Notes: a model not told the origin generated them from the letters alone. A stretch of DNA of 64,000 nucleotides from Budorcas taxicolor (GCF_023091745.1 NC_068913.1:30572501-30636500), one strand, 5' to 3'; counted from the stretch's first letter, positions 9,769 through 21,998 are shown. A program made the numbers and translations.

Positions 9769-12359
9769 TATTAATTATATAAAATAACATGACTACAATT
9801 CCTCTTCTGTATATCCAAATTTCATAAGGATATGAGAACTAAGATTTTTATAACTCATTTGCTGTGACTAGCCATAAATTTATTTCCATAAACACTGATT
9901 ATTAGACTATAGAGTGTTTCCCCAGAGCCTGATGCAGGTGACACATAAAGTATATGAACTTTCTAAAGTCTGAATTCCAAAATATTTCTCATCTCAAAGA
10001 TTTGGGATAAGGGGTTAGAAACATTAATTTATTAATTCATCAATTAAAATATCAATGATCTACCCTTTGCATTCATAAACCAACTTTCAAGCCTCTCTAA
10101 TGCATCATCTTGAAATGTTCATAATCAGTGAACTCATTTCTGAATTCATCTAAAACCTTTCTAAAGAGACTATCATGGGTCATTCTACGTTGTTTGAAAT
10201 TCAGAGGCTTTTAAGTACATACTTGATGCTTCCCCTGCATATATTTCAAGTGCCTGGCTACACCACAATCATCATCGTCATTTAACTGTCTATAGCTAAA
10301 AGCTATTTCAAAATATTTATCAGTTGGGATTTCATGCTCCTTAAGGACAGAAATGACCACAGTGCTGAAGTGGAGTTCTGGACCCTGTGCTAGGCACTGT
10401 CTTTTGCTTTGTTTCTGGGTCATGTGGTGGCCCATGGAGATCTAGGAGAGGAAACAGAGCAGGACTGGGATTCTGAGCAATAGCTGTTTATTAATCACAG
10501 GCTTTTTTCCGTATTTGGACCACTGCTTCATCTTTCATGGTCCATGTAGGTAAAAAGTCAGCCGGGCCTGTAGCTACATTGTCTGTGCTCTCATAATCAA
10601 AGTATGTCTTCTACTGCTTCTGAAAATTATCTTTAAAAGGTTAGTTTACAGGAACATTGAACACATGCAATTGTGAGGTCATCCTTCAGGAAGAATTATT
10701 CAGTCTTTGGAAAAAAAAAAGGTATGGAGGAGAGGGTTTTAAGACTAAAAAAATGTCTTGTGAAGTGAACTCTGTGACAACAAAATTAGCGTTAATCCAA
10801 CCATCCAAATGGGAACTTTGCTGTTCAAACTAAATGCAGAGAAAGGGCAAGACTTCAAAGTGAGTTAAGTATGTTTAAGCCAGGAGGCATATTTTTGAAA
10901 ATATATATATAGTGTATTTTATATTAAGACATATATAATGCATGACTCTTCATGCTTTAAGCATGTTAAGTAAAATAAATTCTATGTAAAATTTTCCACA
11001 ACAGGGGAAAATGTGAAGTCTTTTCTACTGTCTTAAGACATCCCACTAATATGAATTTAAGATCTGATCCTATCACCGTTAGGTTTTCTATCTTTGGACT
11101 TTTCTTCTAAATCCTGCAACCTGTTCTAACTTAATTAATTATACCCCTAATATTTTGACTTCTATTGCATATTACGTGTATAAAAAAGTTAGTCATTTTC
11201 TTTTCTGAAAGAAAAAGAGCATTTTAAAGATACAAAGAGTATTGATCCCCTTTTGCTCTGAACATTATTATATTGTAGAAACTGGGCAATTATTATCTGA
11301 GGGTGACAAGAGGTACAGATCCTTGGCTATTGGCTAGGAAATGCAGCCACTGCCATAAAGAATGGCATGAGGAAAAATTGGGTAACAGCTTATTTATTTT
11401 CAGACTCTCAATAATTAGATTTGGCTTTTATTCCAAACTTACATGAGTCTGATAACAAATCAGAGAATGCTTATGTAAGCCAACTATGTTTTGGGAAAGC
11501 AAGTCAGGGACAAAGTGGAAATTGGTAGTGAGACATTATATGACCTCGACTTTGTTCTATAATTTAGGGTGGCAGAGGCTTACAAAAACACAGGCTTGTA
11601 GTTAATGACTGTCAGCTGGTTTTCCCCAATCCTTGTTTTTCTGAGTCTCCCTCAAAAAAAACAATGGTTTGATGGAAATTTGACAAACTTCTGACTCACT
11701 GATATGGTCTTAAACAGGGAAAAAACCTACTAACAAAACTTTTGGTTTCATTTTAAAGTAAGGGATCTATTCCAGTTTTGGGATATAATTGTTTACCTTT
11801 TAAAAATGTCTTCTGTTATAATTATCTTCTAATTTTGCTCCAAAAAACCTTTTTCTCTCAAGAGAATAAAAATCACGCAGACATTGCTGTGTCTTCTGCC
11901 AAGGGAGTATATTTGAATCTTTGAATTTGAATACATCTTGGGAGCATGTGTGAACTATAAAAGATAAGGCCACAATGAGCATTTTTTATTGTCCTTCCTC
12001 AGATATTCTTCTCTGGAACAGAAAGATTTACTCAGTAACAGCAAATAGTGTTAGGATTAGTCACACAGCAGTAGAACAGCTGGTCTTATTCTCTCTCAAA
12101 GTCTGTCCTTTCCCAGAAGGGGACAGCAATTAAAAAGCAAAACAAACCTGGTTTTCAATTTTCAAATGGGATAAAACACATGAGGAGGGATTTGATCAAA
12201 ATCCAGCTGTGGCTTTAACACTTTATACTAAGTAAGATGCCTGAACATTTTTGGATTAAAATCACTTTGAAGAAATCTAAATGACTTTAAATCCTGCCAT
12301 ATGCCCCGATAGGCCATATAATATTGGCTAAGACTTCAAAAAACTATTTCAGAATCCCT
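9769..12359. other. Intergenic, no gene seen
   Basis: About 2.6 kb of AT-rich DNA without a recognisable repeat or gene. Short frames at 10211-10435 and 11800-11982 have no domain content. This is one of the longest stretches free of recent insertions in the first half of the window. Confidence 0.5.
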
Positions 12360-12373
12360 AGAGGCATGAAAAG

Positions 12374-12645
12374 GAGAAGGCAATGGCACCCCACTCCAGT
12401 ACTCTTGCCTGGGAAATCCCATGGACAGAGGAGCCGGGTGGGCTGCAGTCCATGGGGTCACTAAGAGTCGGACACAACTGAGCGACTTCACTTTCACTTT
12501 TCACTTTCATGCATTGGAGAAGGAAATGGCAACCCACTCCAGTGTTCTTGCCGGGAGAATCCCAGGGACAGGGGAGCCTGGTGGGCTGCCGTCTATGGGG
12601 TCGCACAGAGTCAGACACAACTGAAGCGACTTAGCAGCAGCAGCA
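12374..12645 (+). mobile_element. Bov-A2 SINE with perfect 14-base TSD
   Basis: Near-complete dimer: gagaaggcaatggcacccc start, linker CTTTCACTTTTCACTTTCA near 12489-12508, second monomer, and a cttagcagcagcag end. Flanked by agaggcatgaaaag at 12360-12373 and 12645-12658 without mismatch. The exact duplication and low divergence indicate a fairly recent insertion. Confidence 0.96.
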
Positions 12646-12658
12646 GAGGCATGAAAAG

Positions 12659-13234
12659 AGATCATTTAAGCCAATGGACATTTAATGAAAACAAAAAATG
12701 CTGATAAGAAATCTGAAGCCCAGAGAAGACGAACAGCTTCTTAAAGCAAGTCATGAGCAATTCTTCAACCAAGACCAAGACTGTTGACTTTCAGTTCTGC
12801 TGTTTTTCTTTTGCTCCTGGTGACGTCTCAGGACTGGGAATCCTAAGAAGTAGGAGTTGGCTACCTCAACAGTCCCATGGGAGGAAGCGTGGGTAGTATA
12901 GTTAGTTTGGTGTACTGACCTTTTACTAGTCCTCGGTTCAACATGGCAACCATAGCCAGAGCCATCAGCTTGAGCACTTAGTTCACTAAAACAAAGACTC
13001 TACTTGAATCAACCAATGGTAATAAAGAAGAAAACATATGGAAGAGAAAGTCAGGGGCTCCTCAGATCAGTAGGAACTGAGTGACTGGACGCTACACATT
13101 GTGTCTGCATCTTCTATTCAGTGGATCTGGGCAGTGTCTAAGACACTTCATAATTTCTGATGCAGTAATAGTATTGCTTCTTAGTTCTTATTTTCAAGAG
13201 GCTTCATAGTTAAGATTTTTAAAATGTGTATTAC
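12659..13234. other. Intergenic, no gene seen
   Basis: Unique sequence; no open frame of note and no repeat recognised. Confidence 0.5.
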
Positions 13235-13260
13235 CTCCTTGCATGATGAAATGTTTATGG

Positions 13261-13481
13261 GGCGTCCCAGGTGGCGCTAGTGATAAAGAACACACCTGCC
13301 AACGCCAAGATATAAGAGACACAGGTTCGATCCCTGGGTCAGGAAGATCTCCTGAAGGAGAGCATGGCAACCCACCCCAGTAGTCTTGCCTGGAGAATCC
13401 CATAAGCAGAGGAACCTGGCAGGCTACAGTCCATGGGGTTGCAAAGAGTTGGACATGACCGAAGAAACTTAGGACACACAT
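13261..13481 (+). mobile_element. Bov-tA SINE with long TSD
   Basis: Head cgtcccaggtggcgctagtg, B-box-like ggttcgatccc (13324-13334), Bov-A body and a gacacaca tail. Flanked by a direct repeat of about 26 bases with two mismatches (13235-13260 and 13482-13507, ctccttgcatg..gaaatgtttat), unusually long for this family. Confidence 0.93.
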
Positions 13482-13639
13482 CTCCTTGCATGCTGAAATG
13501 TTTATAGGTCAGTGATGGGATTACTTAGGCCTTCTTGGGATCTTCAAAATGATAGGCATTTTACTAGTATGTCAAAGTCTTTGAAGTTAATTTTTGTTTT
13601 TTCAATTAAATATGGCCTGAAGAATATATAAATCATGTA

Positions 13640-13697
13640 AAAATAAATATATATGTAATATATGTATGTAATATATATGTATTATTTTATATATGTA
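13640..13697. repeat. AT-rich simple repeat
   Basis: TATATGTAATATATGTATG-type alternation just downstream of the Bov-tA and at the edge of an old antisense L1. Confidence 0.75.
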
Positions 13698-14138
13698 AAA
13701 TAATAAAAACATACATCTATGTATCCACCAGCTGAGTGAAGAGACAGAACATTCCTATAAGCTGAGAAGTCCTCTTGGGTTCTTCCTTCATCATATGCCT
13801 CTTCTTTTCCCTCCACCAACCAGTGACTCTCCACAAGTTTTATTAATCTTTCCCTTGCTTTTTTGAAAATAATGCATAGTTTCACTATTGATGTACCTTT
13901 CCTTAAGCAATATATTGTTTTATTTTGATTGTTCATTAGTATTCTATAAATGGAATTGGACTTTATTATTCCACTGAGACTTAATACCTCTTTGGCACAA
14001 TACTAGTTTTTTTAGTTTCATCCATTCAGAGGCATGAAGTTTATTTCACCATTACACAATTTGTTGTATCAACATACTAGTATTTATCTAGTAGTGATAA
14101 TTAGGGTGGTTACATTGATTTAGTCTTCTACTAGCCAA

Positions 14139-15422
14139 AGAATGCTCAAACTACAGCACAATTGCACTCATCTCACACACTAGTAAAGTAATGCTCAAAA
14201 TTCTCCAAGCCAGGCTTCAGCATTACATGAACTGTGAACTTTCAGATGTTCAAGCTGGTTTTAGAAATGGCAAAGGAACCAGAGATCAAATTGCCAATAT
14301 CCACTGGATCATGGAAAAAGCAAGAGAGTTTCAGAAAAACATCTATTTCTGCTTTAATGACTATGCCAAAGCCTTTGACTGTGTGGATCACAATAAACTG
14401 TGGAAAATTCTGAAAGAGATGGGAATACCAGACCACCTGACCTACCTCTGGAAAACCTATATGCAGGTCAGGAAGCAACAGTTAGAACTGGAAATGGAAC
14501 AACAGACTGGTTCCAAGTAGGAAAAGGAGTACGTTAAGGCTGTATATTGTCACCCTGCTTATTTAACTTATCTGCAGAGTACATCATGAGAACTGCTGGG
14601 CTGGAAGAAGCACACGCTGGAATCAAGACTGCTGGGAGAAATATCAATAACCTCAGATATGCAGATGACACCAGCCTTATGGCAGAAAGTGAAGAGGAAC
14701 TCAAAAGCCTCTTGATGAAAGTGAAAGAGGAGAGTGAAAAAGTTGGCTTAAAGCTCAACATTCAGAAAACGAAGATCATGGCATCTGGTCCCATCACTTC
14801 ATGGGAAATAGATGGAGAAACAGTGGAAACAGTATCAGACTTTATTTTGGGGGGCTCCAAAATCGCTGCAGATGGTGACTGCAGCCATGAAATTAAAAGA
14901 CGCTTACTCCTTGGAAGAAAAGTTATGACCAACCTACATAGCATATTGAAAAGCAGAGACATTACTTTGCCAACAAAGGTCCGTCTAGTCAAGGCTATGG
15001 TTTTTCCAGTGGTCATGTATGGATGTGAGAGTTGGACTGTAAATAAAGCTGATCACCGAAGAATTGATGCTTTTGAACTGTGGTGTTGGAGAAGACTCTT
15101 GAGAGTCGCTTGGACTGCAAGGAGATCCAACTAGCCCTGGGATTTCTATGGAGGAAATGATGCTGAAGCTGAAACTCCAGTACTTTGGCTATCTCATGCG
15201 AAGAGTTGACTCATTGGAAAAGACTCTGATGCTGAGAAGGATTGGAGGCAGGAGGGGAAGCGGACGATAGAGGATGAGATGGCTGGATGGCATCACTGAC
15301 TCGATGGACGTGAGTCTGAGTGAACTCCGGGAGTTGGTGATGGACAGGGAGGCCTGGCATGCTGTGATTCACGGGGTTGCAAAGAGTCAGACACGACTGA
15401 GCGACTGAACTGAACTGAACTG
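14139..15422 (+). mobile_element. BovB (RTE) LINE, longest copy, 5'-truncated
   Basis: About 1.28 kb covering the central and C-terminal reverse transcriptase region to the 3' end (gcgactgaactgaactgaactga). Short direct repeat agccaa at 14133-14138 and 15423-15428 is a candidate target-site duplication. It lies inside the old antisense L1. Divergence is moderate. BovB is known for patchy distribution and horizontal transfer between squamates and ruminants; that is family knowledge and cannot be tested from this copy. Confidence 0.95.
14191..15134 (+). pseudogene. BovB reverse transcriptase remnant, frameshifted
   Basis: Two frames make up the relic. The first (14191-14520) has AGFRNGKGTRDQIANIHWI and DYAKAFDCVDHNKLW, the RT block with the first catalytic Asp. 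A frameshift follows near 14450. The second (14547-15134) has the SPCLFNLSAEYIMR block, the NNLRYADDTSLMAE active-site box and the VVMYGCESWT block, and ends at a stop after TARRSN. In an active BovB these parts form one ORF, preceded by an apurinic endonuclease-like domain that is absent here. The relic cannot make a working enzyme. Confidence 0.92.
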
Positions 15423-16100
15423 AGCCAATATAGGGGAACTCCTATCACATTGTGACCAACCCTTGATATAGACGCACAATTTTTTAATCAATGTAGTATG
15501 TGTAAACAACTCATTTTGCTTAAACATGCATTCTCGTGATGGATGATTAGTGAGGTTGAGCAACTTCTCATATGTATACTGACCACTGGGTTTCCCTTTC
15601 CATCACTTTCAAGTCTTTGTTCAATTTTCTATTGCACTTCAGTGATTTGCAGCAATTCTGTATACAGTCTGGATTTTTGCCAACTTTGTTCGTATATGTG
15701 TAACAAATATTTGCTCCCAGTTTATAGCTTGTTTTTAATTCTCTATATGGTAGATACTAAGGAACAAAATTTAGTTTATCATAGTCAAATTTATCAATCT
15801 TTTTCATTTATACTAAACTCCAAATTATATTTTCTGTTTTTAAGAACCACAGTTTTCATGTTCCTTATTCAAAAACTATTGAATATCTATAATTCAATAA
15901 AGTTCAGCTTAATAATTTTCAGATTTTTGTATCTTAAGATAGTCTTTACATTTGAGGTCATCATATATTTTCTCCAAAATTTTAAGAATTTTACTCTTCA
16001 CATTTAGTTCTTTAAAGTAATTATATTAATGTTTTTGTGAGTTAAGGGTCCCATTTCTCTGCATGTGGTTAGTGAGTTGTTCAAGAATCACTTATTTCCC

Positions 16101-17213
16101 TTTGTTGGGAGACAGTTTTCCATGGGTCTGTTTCTGTACATATTCTGAAAGCTCTGGAACACACTTTCTGTTCAAGGATGTTGAATATTGAACAGCCTTA
16201 GAGAAATGCAAAAAGTATCTTTTGTCAGTTTGCACATGCACACACACACACATGAAACTTGTTGAAAAGAACTGGCAACTTTATATTACTGAGCTGTCAA
16301 TACATGAACATTGTACTTCTCTGTATTTATTTTTATCTTTTATAATGTGTTTCATAAAGTCTTATACCTTTCTCCCTTAAGGTCCTACTCACAAAATTAT
16401 ACTTTACATTTTGATTTTTGGGGGTAACAGTTATATCTTTTTAAATATTTTAATATTTGATAAGATACTTTATAACTGTTAGTAAAGAAACATTAATTTT
16501 TATACTGACTTTCATCTAGAAAATTTGCTACATCCTTGTAATAAATCTAATAATACTTAAAATATAGTTATGTCATTATAAATAATAGTTTTGTCTTTCT
16601 TTCCTAGTTTTTGTTTCTTTTTGCTGTCTTATTTTGTTAGCTGCACTCTCCAATTTGGAAGAGAAATAATGATAAATAGTATCTTAAATTGTCCCTTAAA
16701 GAAAATTACTTGTAATTTACTGTGATGTTTATTGCAGAGTTTTCACAAATAAGTTTTATAAAATTTTTAAAGGCATTTACTAATGTTGAATGACAGCAAA
16801 TATCTTTTTCATCATTATCAAGACAATCATATACTTTTTCTCTTTTAATATTTTATCTTAATTATTTCAATGTTAAAAAAACTTTAAAGTAGATACTGAG
16901 CTCACTAATAATTAAATGTTCTTACTAAAAATATTTATAATTATATATTTCATGGAAGAAATGTTTTTATTGTATTTACAATTTTGGCATATGTTATTTG
17001 TACTATCTCTCAATTCAGAATAATTCAAAATTTCAATATTATTTAACTTTTGACCACAGGTTACTTATAAGTTCTTTATTAATTTCCAACTATATAAGTT
17101 TCCCACCCCTCTGAGATTTCCTAGCTTAAATCATTATAGTAGAGAAAATGCTTTCTCTGATATCAGTTCTTTACTACTGTTGACATTTTCTCTATCCCCT
17201 AGAATAGATTGAA

Positions 17214-17215
<2 letters not shown>
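16101..17215. other. AT-rich intergenic, no gene
   Basis: Very AT-rich. Parts of 16400-17000 may be far-diverged L1 antisense sequence, but I cannot support limits. A short CA run lies at about 16237-16252. Confidence 0.45.

Positions 17216-17253
<38 letters not shown>
17216..17253. repeat. (TG)n microsatellite
   Basis: Uninterrupted run of about 19 TG units, directly upstream of an L1 3' end. Confidence 0.98.
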
Positions 17254-17254
<1 letters not shown>

Positions 17255-17257
17255 AAA

Positions 17258-17560
17258 TTTTGGGGGTTACCAAAGGGGAAACAGTGAGAGGTGGAGGAGG
17301 GATAGATTAGAACTTTGGGATTAGCAGATATAAAGTACTATATATAAAACAGTTAAACCTCAAGGACCTACTATAGCACAAAGAATTATATTCAATATCT
17401 TATGATTAATAACCTATAATGCAAAAGAAGCCACAAGGGAATATACATATATATTTTACTTATATAATATACATATTTATATAACTGAATCATTTTGCAT
17501 TACACCAGACACTAATACAACATTGTATACCAATTGTTCAATAAAAAAGATTTTTGAAAG
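17258..17560 (+). mobile_element. LINE-1 3'-end fragment
   Basis: Reads as an L1 3'UTR: gggttaccaaaggggaaaca, gatagattagaactttggga, caaggacctactatagcaca, ataacctataatgcaaaaga and a terminal attgttcaataaaaaaga. It is heavily 5'-truncated, and the (TG)n tract abuts its start. Confidence 0.8.
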
Positions 17561-18294
17561 GTATGTATATTCAATTTATTGTTGTTTACTGTGCTCCAAA
17601 TAGTCTTTCAGGCCCAAGGAAGACATGAGTGGAGTTTCTAGATGAAAGAACCCTGGTTAGCTGAATGTCTATGTGGAGCTAAGCATCTACCACTAAAAAA
17701 CATTAACTGCAAAATAAACAGAAATAAAACTTTATTTTTTCAATTTTTTTTTAACTTTACAATATTGTATTGGTTTTGCCATACATCAACATGAATCCGC
17801 CACGACTGGGAGGATTGTTAAAGCCATTAGCATGCCCTTACTAATACAATATTCTGCCAAAGCCAATGGTATTCCAAAATTTTCTTTGAAGGAATACATA
17901 TTTTTCAAATGTATTTTAATTTTTAAAGGCCAAATAAAAGAATTTGTTCTAATCTTAAAATGTCAGAAAAACTACCAATTAAGCCAAAAGCAATAAAAAA
18001 GGCCACAGATTGAGTCCTAATCTTTTATCTTACTGTCCTTGAGAAGTTAAGTTTCACAGTTTCTCTGAGATCTTGTTTATTATTCATATAAATATGTTTA
18101 ATAATGAGTATATAATAGAGTTTTAGAAAGATTAAATTCAGCTCCTGGCTTACAGATAGTGCTCAGTAAGAGAATATGTTAACTAAGGTAATCAGTGATA
18201 AGTATTAAACATTTTATTAATATTTACTGCTAGTTTTATTAAGAGTATGTCCATGACTATGCTAATTCAGCGACCCCTGTTTTTTATGGAGTTA
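17561..18294. other. Intergenic with a small L1 stub
   Basis: Unique AT-rich sequence around the short L1 fragment at 17731-17806; no gene seen. Confidence 0.5.
17731..17806 (-). mobile_element. LINE-1 3'-terminal stub
   Basis: T-rich run followed by taactttacaatattgtatt and ggttttgccatacatcaaca, the reverse complement of a bovine L1 3' terminus. The same terminus appears in the longer copy at 37726-38390. Extremely 5'-truncated. Confidence 0.75.
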
Positions 18295-19147
18295 AGGCCA
18301 GGCTAGATGAATCACAAGCTGGAATCAAGATTGCTGGAAGAAATACCAATAACCTCTGATTTGCAGATGACACCACCCTAATGACATGATACCACCCTAA
18401 TGGCATAAAGTAAACAGGAACTAAAGAGCCTCTTGATGAAGGTGGAAGAGAGTGAAAAAACTGGCTTAAAACTCAACATTCAAAATACTAAGATCATGGC
18501 CTCTGGTCCATCACTTCATGACAAATAGATGGGGAAAAAAAGGAACAGTGACAGACTTCATTTTCTTGGGCTCTAGAATCCGTGAGGATGGTGATTCAGC
18601 CATGAAATTAAATGACTCTTGCTCTTTGGAAGAAAAGCTATGGCAAACCTACACAGCATATTAAAAAGCAGAGACATCACTTTGCCAACAAAGGTCCATA
18701 TAGTCAAAGCTATGGTTTTTCCAGTAGTCATATAAGAATGTGGGAGTTAGACCATAAAGAAGGCTGAGTGCTGAAGAATTGATACTTTGGAACTGTGGTG
18801 CTGGAAAAGACTTCTGAGGGTCCCTTGGACAGCAAGGAAATCAAACCAGTCAAAGGAAATCAATTCTAAATATTCATTGGAAGGACTGATTAAAGCTGGG
18901 GCTCCAATATTTTGGCCAATTGATATGAGAAGCTGACTCACTGGAAAAGACCCTGATGCTGGGAAAGATTAAGGGCAGGAGAGAAGGGGTGACAGAGCAT
19001 GAGACTACTGGATGGCATCACTGCCTCAATGGACATGAGTTTGAGCAAACTCAGGGAGACAGTGAAGGGCAGGGAATCCTGGTGTGCTACAGTCTATGGA
19101 GGTGCAAAGAGTTGGACACCTACTCAGTGCCTGAACAACAACAACAG
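18295..19147 (+). mobile_element. BovB LINE, old and degraded
   Basis: Covers the YADD region onwards to the 3' end (gcctgaacaacaacaaca). Numerous deletions and stops: the active-site box appears as tttgcagatgacacc with the frame broken either side. A 19-base unit (18369-18387) is duplicated in tandem at 18388-18406. No frame longer than 74 codons remains. Confidence 0.9.
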
Positions 19148-19531
19148 CTAAGTATTTTTCAGAGGCATATCTGTTTTTAAAATGCATAGGGCATTGAACA
19201 ATTAACACTCAGTCAAATATAGAAAAACCCAAGGTTTATTTAGCACTGAAAATATGAAATAATCTAGCAAAAACCTACTTCTGATATATATATATATATC
19301 TAGGAGAGAGAGAACTGAGGAACACTGATTAACAGGTCTTGCTGGCAACATATCCTGGGCCAGATGGTATTGTCAGCAGAAGGTATTTGAGGAGACTTGT
19401 TGCTAAGCATTGCCAACAAGTTGGTCCCTTTTGAGCAGCTACATTCATAAAAGGCTCCTGTCACGGAGTCTATACTGAAATGCCAAAAACAATTTGTGGA
19501 AGCTATGTTTAGTACATTCAATGCTCTCGTA
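19148..19531. other. Intergenic, no gene seen
   Basis: Unique sequence with a short (TA)n run at about 19284-19299. Confidence 0.5.
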
Positions 19532-19750
19532 CGGGCTCCGCAGGTGGCTCAGTGGTAAATAACCTGCTTGCAATGCAGGAGATACCAGAGATATGGGTTT
19601 AATTTCTGGGTCAGGAAAACCCCCTGGAGGAGGGGGCAGCAACTCACTCCAGTATTCTTGCCTGGAGAATCCCATGGACAGAGGAGCCTGGCAGGCTACA
19701 GTCCACAGGTTGCAAAGAGTCAGACACGACTGAAGCGACTAAGCACATAT
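19532..19750 (+). mobile_element. Bov-tA SINE
   Basis: Head gctccgcaggtggctcagtg, degraded B-box (gggtttaatttc), Bov-A body (gcctggagaatcccatggac) and the terminus gacacgactgaagcgactaa. Confidence 0.92.
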
Positions 19751-20111
19751 ACTATAGCTCTAGACAGATCTACTTGTGAGCATATGTGTCCAACTATCCC
19801 TGTTAAATAACAGTTTTTGTTTACTATCAGTTTGATTGATATTTTTCTCTATGGCACTGTCTTTTCAGCATTCCATGGACTCTTAGAAATATGAATGTAA
19901 TTCTACTACGAACTTGAAGAGATAAAGGCAGTTTGTTATTTTTCTGTGAATTCAATTTCTATATCTACTTACTGACAACAGCTAAAACATTCCGTTAAAT
20001 GTTTATATAAACACACATGTATAATCTCCCCTAGGTTCTACTAGCTGGGTACCTGCTGCCAGTTCATACGAACTTCTTTTGTTACTCCCCCTCCACTCTT
20101 TTGCCCAAACT
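19751..20111. other. Intergenic, no gene seen
   Basis: Unique AT-rich sequence; nothing recognised. Confidence 0.5.
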
Positions 20112-20122
20112 AGCATGAGCAT

Positions 20123-20399
20123 TCCCTTCTCCAGTGGGCCACTGGAGGAGGGAATGGCAAGCCACTTCAGTATTCTTGCCTTGAGAACCCCATGAACAGT
20201 AGGAAAAGCTGGGAGGGATTGGGGGCAGGAGGAGAAGGGGACGACCCAGGATGAGATGGCTGGATGGCATCACTGACTCGATGGACGTGAGTCTGAGTGA
20301 ACTCCGGGAGTTGGTGATGGACAGGGAGGCCTGGCATGCTGCAATTCATGGGGTCGCAAAGAGTTGGACACGCCTGAGCGACTGAACTGAACTGAACTG
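20123..20399 (+). mobile_element. BovB with 5' and 3' ends joined (internal deletion)
   Basis: 277-base element flanked by a perfect 11-base duplication, agcatgagcat (20112-20122 and 20400-20410). The first part to about 20207 (tcccttctccagtgggccac, gccttgagaaccccatgaac) matches what I know as a 5' region of BovB. The second part (gctgggagggattgggggca to the end) is the BovB 3' end with gaactgaactgaactga. The whole RT and endonuclease region is missing between them. Because the duplication encloses both parts, the deleted form probably inserted as a single unit. Confidence 0.85.
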
Positions 20400-21980
20400 A
20401 GCATGAGCATAGATATCAATAATTCCAGAGATAAGAGTTTGGTTGGGCCAAAAGTTTCAACCCTTAAATAATCTTACTTTTTTTTTTTTTACACAGTGAT
20501 GTTCTTCCTTCTCATAATCCTCTTTTCTCTGCTCCCATAATAAGCACTGACTCTAATGTTGACACATTTAACTCAATCTGAAAACTTATTTTTCTTTCCA
20601 GTTTTATTGAGATGTACATTGACATACAGCACTGTTTAAGGTGTACAGCATAGTGATATGACTTACAGAATCATGAGATGATTATCACAATAAGTTTAGT
20701 GAGCACACATCATCTTATATAAATATAAAATTAAAGAAGTAGGAAAAAATGTACTTCCTTTGTGAAGAGTTAAGTACTTAGGATTTACTCTGTTAACTTT
20801 CATATAACATACAGCAGTGTTGGTTATCTTATAATGTTATACATTGTATCACTAGTACTGATTTATGATTATAACAGAAAGTTTGTATCTCTTGACAGCC
20901 TTCATCCAGTTCCCTCTGCTTTCATCCCCAGCCTCTGGTAACAACCATCTGATCTTTTTTTCTATGAGTTTGTTTGGTTGGTTTTGAAGTAAACTAACCT
21001 ACAATCCTATGTTAGTCTCTGTTATACAACATAGTGATTCAGTATTTCTGTACATTTTGAAATGATCACAATAATTCTAGTCACCATGTCACCATACAAA
21101 AATATTACATAATTGACTATATTCCCCACATTATACATTTCATACCAATGGCTGATTTACTTTGCAACTGGAAGTTTGTATCTCTTAATCTCCCTCATCT
21201 CTCTCTCTTCTCCCTTGATTCCTCTCCCCTCTGGCAACTACCCACTTTTCCTCTATGTTTATGATCCTGTTTTGTTATATTTGTTCATTTGTTTTTAAAA
21301 TTCTACCTATAAGTGAAATCATGTAGTATGTATCTCTCCCTGTCTGAATTACTTCACCTAGCATGATATCCTCTATTCCATCCATGTTTTCCCAAATGGC
21401 ATAAATTCATACATTTTTATGGCTGAGTAATATTCAACTGAGGGAAATGTATACATATATATGCTGTTAGTATGTATCAGTATCAGCGTGTGTCTGTGTG
21501 TGTGTACATATCCATTCATCTATGATGAGTACTTAGGCTCTTTATCCATTCTTCTATGATGAACATTGAGGTTGCTTCCATATATTGGCTACTGTAGCAT
21601 ATACAATGCTACCATAAACATAAGGTTTCATATATTTTTAACTGGTGTTTTCATTTCCCTTAGATAAATATCCATGAGTGGAATTGTTGGATCATGTGGC
21701 AGTTCTATTTTTAGTTTTTTTGAGGAATTTTCATACTGTGTTCTCTAGTGGCAGCACTAACAGTACATAAGAGCTCCCTTTGCTCTACATCCTTGCCAAC
21801 ATTTTTTGTTTTCTGTTTGATAATAGGCATTCTGCTAGGTGAGAAGTGATAATTGCATTGTGGGTTTGATTTATGTTTCTCTGATGATTGGTGATGTTGA
21901 GTATCTTTTATATGCCTGTCAGCCATATGTAGGTCTTGTGCGGAAAATGTCTATTCATGTCTTCTCATTGCCCATTTTTT

Positions 21981-21994
21981 AAAATATGGTTGTC
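21981..21994. repeat. Target-site duplication, left copy
   Basis: aaaatatggttgtc, repeated at 29786-29799. It follows a T run, giving the top-strand site TT/AAAA expected of L1 endonuclease cleavage. Confidence 0.93.
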
Positions 21995-21998
21995 GGAA

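Larger units (their letters stand above)
13698..16100 (-). mobile_element. Old antisense LINE-1, split by BovB
   Basis: Reverse-complement L1 features flank the BovB. Upstream there is tagtattctataaatgg and tttcatccattcag; downstream there is gattagtgaggttgagcaacttctcatatg, gtctttgttcaattttctattg and tttagtttatcatagtcaaatttatcaatc. These follow the usual order of L1 ORF2 read from its complement. The copy is strongly diverged and its ends are approximate. The 154-codon frame at 15543-16007 is a chance frame on the antisense strand of this element. Confidence 0.6.

Noticed and set aside
12358..12618. Paired frames of 60-140 codons over SINEs (also at 40630-41150 and 48937-49620)
   Set aside because: These are translations of Bov-tA and Bov-A2 elements, seen again at each copy. 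SINEs do not code for protein.
15543..16007. 154-codon frame on the + strand
   Set aside because: It is the antisense of an old minus-strand L1; the hydrophobic Phe/Ile/Leu-rich translation comes from T-rich complement sequence.
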